From NCBI RefSeq assembly GCF_004339565.1, contig NZ_SMFZ01000002.1:868001-932000 (forward strand): a stretch of DNA of 64,000 nucleotides. Direction: 5' to 3'. This DNA comes from Pseudonocardia endophytica. Its GTDB lineage: Bacteria > Actinomycetota > Actinomycetes > Mycobacteriales > Pseudonocardiaceae. The notes under the pieces are model-generated. The model saw only the letters and a list, made by a program, of their open reading frames with translations. It was not told the origin of the DNA and did no database searches. A program made the translations under genes and the position numbers. Below, one piece after another: positions 6,624 to 13,931 of this stretch (the first letter of the stretch is position 1; every line of letters starts with the position of its first letter).

Positions 6624-9104
6624 ATGACCACGAACGGCGTGGGCATATCCCGCGCGCCGTCGCACACCTGGGCGTTCGCCGAGGCGGACGCGGACGACGT
6701 CAACCGCCTCGGCGGCAAGGGCGCCGGACTGGCCCGCATGACCCAGCAGGGCCTGCGCGTGCCGCCGGGCTACGTCGTGGACACCGACGCGTGCCGTCAG
6801 TACCTCGCCGACGGCCGCATGCCCGACGGGCTGGACGACGAGATCGCGTCCCGGCTGCGCGACCTCGAGGCGGCGACCGGCAAGACGTTCGGCGCCGGGC
6901 CGCTGCCGCTGCTGCTCTCCGTGCGCTCCGGGGCCCCGATCTCGATGCCCGGGATGATGGACACCGTCCTCAACCTCGGGCTGGGCCGCGACGCCGCGAT
7001 CGCGATGGCGTCGGTGACCGGCGACGTCCGGTTCATGGCCGACCTCGTGGCGCGCTTCCACTCGATGTACGCCGAGATCGTGCTCGGCGCGCTCGACCCG
7101 TCGTCGGACCCCGGGGAGGTCGGCGCGGACGAGGAGCCCGGGGACGTCTACGACCGCGTCTGGGCGGCCTGCCAGCAGTCCCTGGTGGACGACGGCGACG
7201 ACCCGGTCCCCGACGACCCGCGCGCGCAGCTCACCGGTGCCGTCGAGGCCGTGTTCCGCTCCTGGAACACGCGTCGTGCCCGCACCTACCGCGACCACCA
7301 CGGCATCCCGCACGACCTCGGCACCGCCGTCGTCGTGCAGTCGATGGTGTTCGGCAACGTCTCCGACGACTCCGGCTCCGGTGTCGCGTTCACGCGCAAC
7401 CCGGTCACCGGGGAGCCTGGCCTGTTCGGCGAGTACCTCGCGCACAGCCAGGGCGAGGACGTCGTCGCGGGCACCCGCACGCCGGACAGGATCGTCGACG
7501 CGCTGTCGCCGGAGCTCCTGACCGAGCTGCGGACCGTCGCCGACGACATGGAGCGAACCCAGGGCGACGTGCTCGACATCGAGTTCACCGTGGAGCGGTC
7601 CACCCTGTACCTGCTGCAGGTGCGCAGCGCGAAGCGCACGCCGGAGGCGGCCGTGCGGATCGCGTCGGATCTCCACGGCGAGGGCGTGCTCGACGACGCC
7701 GGCGCGTTGCGGGCGGTGACGTCGGCGCAGGTCCGGCACGTGCAGCGCCCGGGCTTCGACGACGACGAGGTCGCCGCGGCCCGCGCGTCCGGCCGCCTGC
7801 TGACGTCCGGGATCGGTGCCTGCCCGGGCCAGGTGTCCGGTGCGCTCGTGCTCGACCCGGACCGGGCGAAGGAGACGGCGGACGCCGGAACGGCCGTCGT
7901 GCTCGCCCGCTCGGTGACCAGCCCGGCCGACCTGCACGGCATGATCGCCGCGGCCGGCATCGTGACGGCCACCGGCGGCTCGACGAGCCACGCGGCCGTC
8001 GTCGCGCGGGCGCTCGGCACGACGTGCGTCGTCGGCGCCGGGGCGCTGAGCATCGACGAGTCGTCCCGCACGCTGAAGGTCGGCGACCGGACGCTGTCCG
8101 AGGGCGACCTCGTCTCGTTGGACGGTTCGTCCGGCGAGCTGTTCGAGGGCACGTTCGCCGTCGCGACCCCGGCCGCCGCGACGGAGGCGCTCGCGTCTCT
8201 GCTCACCGTGGCCGGCCGGGTGGCCGGCTGCGAGGTGCTCGGACGGGTCACGCTGCCGTCCGATGTGGACGCCGTGCTGGAGTCGGGCGCGTCCGGTCTG
8301 GTCACGGCCGTCGACGACGTGCTGGCCGCGACCGGCGACCTCGACGGGCTGGTGCAGGGCCTGCTGGAGGGCTCGTCCGGAGGGATCGAGGCGCTGGCCG
8401 ACCAGGTTGCGGCCGGGCTCACGCCGCTGCTCTCCGCGGCCGGGGACCGCGAGGTCGGGGTCCGCGCGATCGACCTGGTCGCCGACGAGTCCCGCGAGCT
8501 GTTGCAGCAGACGGCCGTGACCACGCGGCACCCGGAGCTGTCGATGCCGCTCGGCCGTCCGGAGCTGGTCAAGGCGCAGGTCGACGGGCTGGCGCGGGCC
8601 GTCCGGGACTCCGGTGGGCGGGCCCACCTCGCTCTGCGGCACGTGTCCGATCCTGCCGAGGCGGCGTCGCTGCACTCGCTGGCCGACGGTGCCGGGATCG
8701 GCATCGGGACGTATCTGACGGCGCCGAGGGCCCTGCACGGCATCGAGGCGATCGCCGGTCACGGCGACGTCTGCTGGATCGAGCTGCGCACGCTGCAGGC
8801 CGCGATGATCGGCCTGCCACCGCGCCAGCTCTACACGGCCGAGCCGCTGGACGGCTACCTGTCGCGCGGGCTGTTCACCCTGGACCCGCGTCGCACGATC
8901 GACCCGACGACGGCGGACCTGCTGGTCCGCGCCGCTGCGACGCAGGACCGGGTACCCGGCTGCCGGATCGGCGTGCGGCTGTCGGCCAGCGCGTCCGACG
9001 AGACGGTCGCCGAGCTGTACCGGATGGGCTTCCGCCGCTTCGCCGTCGACGCCGCCGCGAGCCGTCCGTTCCAGCTCGCACTGGGGCAGGCCGCCGCGGG
9101 CTGA
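6624..9104 (+). CDS. Pyruvate phosphate dikinase-like protein with degenerate C-terminal barrel
   Basis: An 826-aa protein with PPDK architecture. The N-terminal ATP-grasp domain shows LGGKGAGLARM, LLLSVRSGAPISMPGMMDT, SGVAFTRNPVTGE and GDVLDIEFTVE, ending in LYLLQVRSAKRTPEA. The swivel domain has TGGSTSHAAVVARALG, with His456 as phospho-carrier. In true PPDK the C-terminal TIM barrel binds pyruvate/PEP and ends near a catalytic Cys (VSCSP type). Here the barrel is shortened and the equivalent stretch reads FAVDAAASRPFQ, with no Cys, and the pyruvate-binding landmarks are not recognisable. It is therefore unlikely to make PEP. It more likely phosphorylates its own or the separate swivel His for another acceptor. 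It is the last gene of the four-gene operon, followed by a repeat-rich intergenic zone. Confidence 0.85.
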   Translation: MTTNGVGISRAPSHTWAFAEADADDVNRLGGKGAGLARMTQQGLRVPPGYVVDTDACRQYLADGRMPDGLDDEIASRLRDLEAATGKTFGAGPLPLLLSVRSGAPISMPGMMDTVLNLGLGRDAAIAMASVTGDVRFMADLVARFHSMYAEIVLGALDPSSDPGEVGADEEPGDVYDRVWAACQQSLVDDGDDPVPDDPRAQLTGAVEAVFRSWNTRRARTYRDHHGIPHDLGTAVVVQSMVFGNVSDDSGSGVAFTRNPVTGEPGLFGEYLAHSQGEDVVAGTRTPDRIVDALSPELLTELRTVADDMERTQGDVLDIEFTVERSTLYLLQVRSAKRTPEAAVRIASDLHGEGVLDDAGALRAVTSAQVRHVQRPGFDDDEVAAARASGRLLTSGIGACPGQVSGALVLDPDRAKETADAGTAVVLARSVTSPADLHGMIAAAGIVTATGGSTSHAAVVARALGTTCVVGAGALSIDESSRTLKVGDRTLSEGDLVSLDGSSGELFEGTFAVATPAAATEALASLLTVAGRVAGCEVLGRVTLPSDVDAVLESGASGLVTAVDDVLAATGDLDGLVQGLLEGSSGGIEALADQVAAGLTPLLSAAGDREVGVRAIDLVADESRELLQQTAVTTRHPELSMPLGRPELVKAQVDGLARAVRDSGGRAHLALRHVSDPAEAASLHSLADGAGIGIGTYLTAPRALHGIEAIAGHGDVCWIELRTLQAAMIGLPPRQLYTAEPLDGYLSRGLFTLDPRRTIDPTTADLLVRAAATQDRVPGCRIGVRLSASASDETVAELYRMGFRRFAVDAAASRPFQLALGQAAAG

Positions 9105-9175
9105 GCACCGGTCACCAGCGGCGGACGCCGGCCGGGCGCAGCGGATCGACGGCCACGCTGCGGTCGGTCGAGCAG

Positions 9176-9297
9176 CCGAAACGTACCGGCCGACGGTGCG
9201 CGCCGATCGAGTGGCACGTTGTCGCGGTTCGCGCCGCCGAAACGTGCCAATGGATCCGCGGACGGCGTCGAGTGGAACGTTCGGGCGGTCGGGGCGG
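9176..9297. repeat. Imperfect 61-bp direct repeat pair
   Basis: In the intergenic DNA after the PPDK-like gene, CCGAAACGT recurs at 9176 and 9237, and GAGTGG-ACGTT at 9209 and 9270. The constant 61-bp offset makes a diverged two-unit tandem repeat. No coding potential is visible. Confidence 0.6.
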
Positions 9298-9337
9298 ACG
9301 CGTCGGGTCCTGGCGCGCGGGGGCGTCAGAGCCGGGT

Positions 9338-9516
9338 GCGGCTGAGCCGGTTGGGGCCGAGCTGGGTTGCGGCCGAGCTGGCCTGGGGCCGAGCCGGGTT
9401 GCGGCCGAACCGGGTTGCGGCTGAGCCGGCCCGCGTCAGAGCCGGGTTGCGGCCGTGCCGGCCCGCGTCAGAGCTGGGCTGGGGCCGAGCCGGGCTGCGG
9501 CTGAGCCGGGGCTGCG
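9338..9516. repeat. Short GC-rich tandem repeat array between convergent genes
   Basis: About ten degenerate units of roughly 14-17 bp (core GCCGAGCCGGGTTGCG with GAGCTGG and CCCGCGTCAGAGC variants) fill the space up to the stop codon of the HAD gene. The array lies between two convergent genes, so it could help terminate transcription or be a simple slippage product. All frames through it look like repeat translation. Confidence 0.7.
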
Positions 9517-10686
9517 TCAGGAGCGGTCGCAGATGAGCCGAACGGCGGCGAGCAGCTCGTCGGGTGGCGCGGGTGGCACCCGACGGCGTCCGGCGGCGGA
9601 CTCCGGCCCGGCCCGGTGCAGCGATCCAGCCGGGGCGGAGGTGCCCCGACCCCCCGCGGCACTCCGATCGGCCGTGGCACCCTGTTCGGCCGTGGCACCC
9701 TGTTCGGCCGTGGCACCCTGTCCGGCCGTGGCGTTCCGGGACGCCGTCGTGGAGGTCGCCGCCCGGTCGCCGCCCTGCCACTGCGACGCGGCGTCGCGTC
9801 GCCGCTGCCGTCGCGGGTCGGCGCCTCCCGTCGCGACCACGGCAGCCGCGCCGACGGCCCGGCCGGGGGTGACCCGGTCGGATCCGGCCGGGGCGGAGAG
9901 CGGAGCGGGCGCGCCCACGGTCGCCGCCGGCGGGTTCGCGCAGGACCCCGTCGAGCACGAGCCGGACGCCGGGATCGGACGGGCCGCGCCGTCGCCCAGC
10001 AGGTGCGACGCGATCTCCTGCGGCCACAGGGCGACGAACTCCGCCCCGGCTTCCAGTAGCTCGTCCGACGAGTGCATCCCCCACGTCACGCCGACGACCC
10101 GGATGCCGACCTCGCGCGCGTCGCGGACGTCGCCCGCCGTGTCCGTGACCAGCACGGTGCTGGACGCGTCCGGGACACAGTGGACGTGGCCCTCGTCGTA
10201 GTCGGCGGAGCAGCGGCGGCCGAAGCCGCTGCCGGAGTCGGCGAGGAACTGGCGGATCGCGGCGCGCTTGTCCGGCGCCACGTCGCCGCCGAACACGTGC
10301 GCGAAACAGTAGGCGATGTCGTTGTCCACCAACACCCGTCGTAGAACGGCCATCGCGTTCGAGGACATCACGGTCAGCGTGCACTCGGCCGCCAGCCGCC
10401 GGACGACGTCGCGCATGCCGGGCACGAGCGGTGGCTGGTAGTCGCGCCGCAGCAGCGTCAGGAACTCCTGCTTGACCTCCGCCGCGTGCGCCTCGTCGCG
10501 GCACCGAGACGCCAGCGAGGCGAAGATGTTGCCGCGGAACAGCGCGAAGAACTCGTCGGGGGTGTCCACGCCGAGACCGTGGTTCCGGTTGACCTGCTCG
10601 AAGATCCTCCAGGACGCGATGCGGGTCTGGACGAGCGTGCCGTCGAGGTCGAAGACGACGGCACAGGGCTGCGCGTGCTGCGCCAT
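9517..10686 (-). CDS. HAD-family phosphatase with repeat linker and putative BMC encapsulation helix
   Basis: A 389-aa protein. Residues 1 to about 230 are a HAD hydrolase: motif I VVFDLDGTL (nucleophile Asp13, Asp15), motif II VMSSNAM, Lys in APDKRAAI, motif IV VTDTAGDVRDA. This is the phosphoglycolate phosphatase/beta-phosphoglucomutase type. The remaining part is a low-complexity Ala/Thr/Gly/Pro linker with tandem GATAEQ units. It ends in PPDELLAAVRLICDRS, a short amphipathic helix preceded by Pro, which resembles known C-terminal encapsulation peptides of BMC cargo. The ATG shares its A with the stop of the upstream gene. Inferred role: dephosphorylating an intermediate inside the shell. 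The helix assignment is by pattern only. Confidence 0.85.
   Translation of the reverse strand: MAQHAQPCAVVFDLDGTLVQTRIASWRIFEQVNRNHGLGVDTPDEFFALFRGNIFASLASRCRDEAHAAEVKQEFLTLLRRDYQPPLVPGMRDVVRRLAAECTLTVMSSNAMAVLRRVLVDNDIAYCFAHVFGGDVAPDKRAAIRQFLADSGSGFGRRCSADYDEGHVHCVPDASSTVLVTDTAGDVRDAREVGIRVVGVTWGMHSSDELLEAGAEFVALWPQEIASHLLGDGAARPIPASGSCSTGSCANPPAATVGAPAPLSAPAGSDRVTPGRAVGAAAVVATGGADPRRQRRRDAASQWQGGDRAATSTTASRNATAGQGATAEQGATAEQGATADRSAAGGRGTSAPAGSLHRAGPESAAGRRRVPPAPPDELLAAVRLICDRS
9668..9740. repeat. 18-bp in-frame tandem repeat in the HAD linker
   Basis: Four near-perfect copies of CGGCCGTGGCACCCTGTT occur in tandem. The 18-bp period keeps frame and encodes repeated GATAEQ on the minus strand. 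The spacing implies that the linker before the terminal helix can lengthen or shorten by slippage without breaking the gene. Confidence 0.85.
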
Positions 10687-11678
10687 CACCGCAACGCGGC
10701 GTCCCAGATGGCGCCGAGCTCGCCGAGGCCGATGAAGTCCATGCACTCGCCGTAGCCGGTCGCACCGTTCAGCGTCCACCGGTGCAGGCAGTTGTGCCCG
10801 ACGACGCCGGGCTGGGACTGCCACGGGAACGTGGTCAGCGCGTTGCCCTCGAGCTCGAACGTCTTGTCCCGCTTGTCGGTCACGCTCACCTGGATCCGCT
10901 CCGGGTAGAGGCCCTTGCGGTCGGTGGTGCCGGAGCCCGCCTTCAGGCCGTAGCAGCCGCCGTCCTCCAGGATGTAACCGTGCGTCATCGACAGCGGGGT
11001 CGGTGCGTCCGGGCCGTTCTCCGGCTTGTAGTCGAACAGGCCGTGGAACACGGTGCCGTCCGGGAAGTGCGCGTGCATCCAGGACAGCCGCGACGTCTGC
11101 CGCTCGGCCCGCACACCCCAGCTGTGGTCCATCGTGGAGATGCAGTCGATCGGCTCGCGTCGTCCGCGGACCTGCACCTCGCCCTCGTAGTGCCCACTCT
11201 GGTCGAAGTGGCCCGCGTAGGCGTGGCCCCAGGTCTTGGCCATGTCCTTGCCGGCGGCCATCGGGTCCTCGTCCGGGTCGTTGATGTCGTACGCCCGGTG
11301 CAGCGCCGTGTAGCGGAAATGGATCTCGACGCCGGCCGCCGGGTCCGAGTAGTCGACGTCCCAGACCCGGTTCGGATCGCTGCTGTGCACCGTCAGGCCG
11401 TTCGCGAGCTTGTAGGACGCCAGGTTCGACGGTTGCGGCACCACCAGGTGCTCCCAGGAGTCCCAGTACTCGGCGGCCCACGGCTCCCGCACGCGCCGGC
11501 TGTTGATCGCGACCGTCGAGCCGACCACCCCGAGCGGCTCGCGGAACAGGCCGTACAGGCCGATGTTCAGCGGCGCGGGCCCGTCCTGCCCGGCGTAGAG
11601 GCCGAAGTAGTTGGTCTCGGCCCACAGCGGGTCGTCGCTGGTCGGGGTGTGGAACTGGACGTCCTCATTACGGATCAC
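10686..11678 (-). CDS. Hypothetical protein, possible lipocalin/CrtC-like (DUF7064/7065-type) fold
   Basis: A 330-aa protein that starts at GTG 11678, with GAGGAGGG seven bases upstream. It is soluble and beta-rich, with repeated aromatic-containing strands: GVEIHFRYTALHRAYD, GHYEGEVQVRGR, ISTMDHSWGVRAERQ, MHAHFPDGTVFHGLFDYKP. MDHSWG followed by a later beta-barrel half is reminiscent of CrtC/AttH-like double lipocalin proteins and of DUF7064/7065 proteins found in actinobacterial catabolic clusters. The family call is tentative. Its stop overlaps the HAD phosphatase start, so the two form an operon divergent from the shell genes. It may bind or hydrate a hydrophobic substrate. Confidence 0.6.
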   Translation of the reverse strand: MIRNEDVQFHTPTSDDPLWAETNYFGLYAGQDGPAPLNIGLYGLFREPLGVVGSTVAINSRRVREPWAAEYWDSWEHLVVPQPSNLASYKLANGLTVHSSDPNRVWDVDYSDPAAGVEIHFRYTALHRAYDINDPDEDPMAAGKDMAKTWGHAYAGHFDQSGHYEGEVQVRGRREPIDCISTMDHSWGVRAERQTSRLSWMHAHFPDGTVFHGLFDYKPENGPDAPTPLSMTHGYILEDGGCYGLKAGSGTTDRKGLYPERIQVSVTDKRDKTFELEGNALTTFPWQSQPGVVGHNCLHRWTLNGATGYGECMDFIGLGELGAIWDAALR

Positions 11679-11862
11679 CGGTGACCCTCCTCGCGGCGCA
11701 CGGGATCGATCGACGGCCACCCTGCCCGCGTACGGCGGGGTGAACCAGCACACATCCGGACAGCGACCGGGCACAGCGTTGTCCCCGCGGGATAGAGCCG
11801 GGCCTTGCCGCGCGCTCCTAGCGTGCCCCTCGGGCCCGACGGATACGAGGAGGTGACCGGCC
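11679..11862. promoter_or_regulatory. Divergent promoter region of the BMC operon
   Basis: 184 bp separate the divergent lipocalin-like/HAD operon from the shell operon and should hold both promoters. The shell side ends in a strong ribosome site (GAGGAGGTGA) before GTG 11863. No palindromic operator stands out to me. Confidence 0.5.
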
Positions 11863-12153
11863 GTGCAGCTGGCAACGGTGCTCGGCCAGGTCGTCTCCAC
11901 CGTCAAGGAGCCGGGGCTCGGCCGGTTCACGCTGCTCCTGGTGCAGGACACCGCCGACGGTGCCGCACCCGACGACGGGGCGAGCTACGTGGCCGTCGAC
12001 CTCGTCGGTGCCGGCGTCGGCGAGGTCGTCCTCGTCGCCTCCGGCGGTGCCGCCCGCGTGGCGGCGGGCGCCGACGCGCCGACCGACCGCGCCGTCGTCG
12101 CGATCGCCGACACCGTGATCCGTTCCGGCACGGTCACCTACCGCAAGACCTGA
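11863..12153 (+). CDS. BMC-P pentameric shell vertex protein (EutN/CcmL family)
   Basis: A 96-aa EutN/CcmL-fold protein. Seen: the N-terminal LATVLGQVVSTVKEPGL, the central beta-strand YVAVDLVGAGVGEVVLVASGGAAR, and the C-terminal DRAVVAIADTVIR, all diagnostic of the pentamers that cap the vertices of microcompartment shells. The start is GTG after GAGGAGGTGACC. It is the first gene of a run of seven same-strand genes. Its presence indicates a closed polyhedral shell rather than only a sheet of BMC-H protein. Confidence 0.95.
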   Translation: MQLATVLGQVVSTVKEPGLGRFTLLLVQDTADGAAPDDGASYVAVDLVGAGVGEVVLVASGGAARVAAGADAPTDRAVVAIADTVIRSGTVTYRKT

Positions 12154-12168
12154 ACGAGGGAGGACCTC

Positions 12169-12507
12169 ATGCCTGCGACGTCGGGTGCAGCCACACCGGC
12201 GGCCCCTGCGGCTCCCGTGCTGCGCGGGGCGCTGGGACTGATCGAGACCAAGGGACTGGTCGGCGCCATCGAGGCGGCCGACGCCATGGTCAAGGCCGCC
12301 AACGTGCAGATCCTCGGCCACCGCGAGATCGGCGGCGGCCTGGTCACCGTGATGGTGCGCGGGGACGTCGGCGCCGTGAAGGCGGCCACCGACGCGGGCG
12401 CCGTCGCGGCGGGCAACGCGGGCGAGGTCGTCTCCGTGCACGTCATCCCGCGTCCGCACGACGAGACCGAGTCGATCCTCGCGGTGCTCACGCGGCCCAA
12501 GAGCTGA
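12169..12507 (+). CDS. BMC-H hexameric shell protein
   Basis: A 112-aa single-domain BMC protein with a canonical core: GALGLIETKGLVGAIEAAD, MVKAANVQILGH, VTVMVRGDVGAVKAATDAG and VIPRPHDETESIL. Hexamers tile the shell facets and their central pores pass metabolites. A 15-20 residue Ala/Pro-rich N-terminal extension precedes the BMC fold. The ATG has GGAGG eight bases upstream. Its stop overlaps the aldehyde dehydrogenase start (TGATG), so the two are probably translationally coupled. A second BMC-H, 60-70 percent identical by eye, lies at 20240-20542. Confidence 0.97.
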   Translation: MPATSGAATPAAPAAPVLRGALGLIETKGLVGAIEAADAMVKAANVQILGHREIGGGLVTVMVRGDVGAVKAATDAGAVAAGNAGEVVSVHVIPRPHDETESILAVLTRPKS

Positions 12508-13928
12508 TGTCCGCCGCGAGAGAAGCGCCGGCGGAACGAGCCTCGGCGCTGCTCGACGCGGACCTCGCATCCCTGGCCGAGGTCCGCCGGAAGGCCCGTG
12601 ACGCCCGCGCGGCGTTCGAGTCGCTGGAGGGCGTCGACCAGGAGACGCTGGACGGCTGGGTCCGCGCCATGGCCCTGGCCGGGACGAAGGCGGCCGAGGA
12701 GCTCGCGCGCATGGCCGTCGACGAGACCGGCTACGGCGTCTACGAGCACAAGATCTACAAGAACCGCTACAACACCGGCTTCGTCGCGCGCTGGATGCTC
12801 GAGCGGCGCGCGATCGGTGTGCTGTGGACCGACCAGGTGTCCCGGGTGACGGCCGTCGGCTCGCCGATGGGCGTGATCGCGGGGATCATCCCGGTCACCA
12901 ACCCGACGTCGACGGCGCTGTTCAAGAGCCTGGCCGCGGTCAAGTCCGGCAACGCCGTCGTGCACGCGCCGCACCCGAGGGCCGCGGCGTGCACGCACCG
13001 CACCGCCGAGGTGATGGCCGACGCCGCGACGAAGGCGGGCGCGCCGGAGGGTCTGATCTCCTGCCTGGAGACGCCGACCCTGCCCGCCACCGCCGAGCTG
13101 ATGAGCCGCGACGAGATCGCGCTCGTGCTGGCCACCGGCGGCCCGGGCATGGTGCGCGCGGCGTACTCGTCCGGGAAGCCGACGATCGCGGTCGGCGCGG
13201 GCAACGTCCCGGCGTACGTGGGGCGCAGCGTCCCGGACGCGGCCGAGGCCGCCGAAATGATCATCACCTCGAAGTCGTTCGACAACGGCACGGCATGCGT
13301 CGCCGAGCAGTCGGTCGTCGTCGTGGACGCCGTCGCCGGGCCGTTCCTGGACGCGTTCGAGGCGCGTGGCGCCTACTGGTGCAACGCCGCCCAGCAGGAG
13401 GCGCTCACCCGCGTGCTGTTCGACGAGCGCGGTGGCCTGCGTCCGAACTCGGTGGGGCAGAGCGCGATCCGGCTCGCCGAGCTGGCCGGGTTCACCGTCC
13501 CGTCGACGACGCGGGTGCTCGCGGCCGAGCTCGACGCCGTCGCCCCGGAGATCCACCTGTCCCGGGAGATCCTCGGGCCGGTGCTCTCGGTGTACCGGGT
13601 CCGCGACGCCGACGCCGGGTACACGCGGTGCCGCGAGGTGCTCGCGCTCGGCGGCGAGGGACACACGACGGCCGTGCACGCGAGCGACCCGGCGGAGATC
13701 GCGCGCTTCGGAACGCTCCCGGCCGGCCGGATCGTGATCAACACACCGGCGCTGTTCGGCGGCATGGGCTACTCCACCGACGTCGACCCGTCGTTCCAGC
13801 TCGGGACCGGCACGTGGAGCGGCTCGATCTGCTCGGACAACGTGACGCCGCTGCACCTGATCAACATCAAGCGGATCGCGCACGAGGTCCGCCCGTGGCG
13901 CACCGTCTACGACACGGTGGAGCTGTAG
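12507..13928 (+). CDS. CoA-acylating aldehyde dehydrogenase (PduP/EutE/SauS type)
   Basis: A 473-aa aldehyde dehydrogenase of the CoA-acylating subgroup: aldehyde + NAD+ + CoA gives acyl-CoA + NADH. The fold motifs are GVIAGIIPVTNPTSTALFK, ATGGPGMVRAAYSSGKP, AVGAGNVPAYV and the catalytic-Cys block FDNGTACVAEQSVV (Cys264, where most relatives have ICASEQ). This is the signature enzyme of metabolosome BMCs. The N-terminal residues 5-40 form a charged helix, with no obvious separate encapsulation peptide and no terminal extension. The neighbours are shell genes on both sides. The aldehyde is unknown. Residue Val after the Cys differs from the usual Ala/Ser and may reflect a different substrate. 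Confidence 0.95.
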   Translation: MSAAREAPAERASALLDADLASLAEVRRKARDARAAFESLEGVDQETLDGWVRAMALAGTKAAEELARMAVDETGYGVYEHKIYKNRYNTGFVARWMLERRAIGVLWTDQVSRVTAVGSPMGVIAGIIPVTNPTSTALFKSLAAVKSGNAVVHAPHPRAAACTHRTAEVMADAATKAGAPEGLISCLETPTLPATAELMSRDEIALVLATGGPGMVRAAYSSGKPTIAVGAGNVPAYVGRSVPDAAEAAEMIITSKSFDNGTACVAEQSVVVVDAVAGPFLDAFEARGAYWCNAAQQEALTRVLFDERGGLRPNSVGQSAIRLAELAGFTVPSTTRVLAAELDAVAPEIHLSREILGPVLSVYRVRDADAGYTRCREVLALGGEGHTTAVHASDPAEIARFGTLPAGRIVINTPALFGGMGYSTDVDPSFQLGTGTWSGSICSDNVTPLHLINIKRIAHEVRPWRTVYDTVEL

Positions 13929-13931
13929 GCC

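Noticed and set aside
6624..9104. Calling the gene ppdK, true pyruvate phosphate dikinase
   Set aside because: The ATP-grasp and swivel His are present, but the pyruvate/PEP barrel is short and lacks the catalytic Cys, so the reaction name would mislead.
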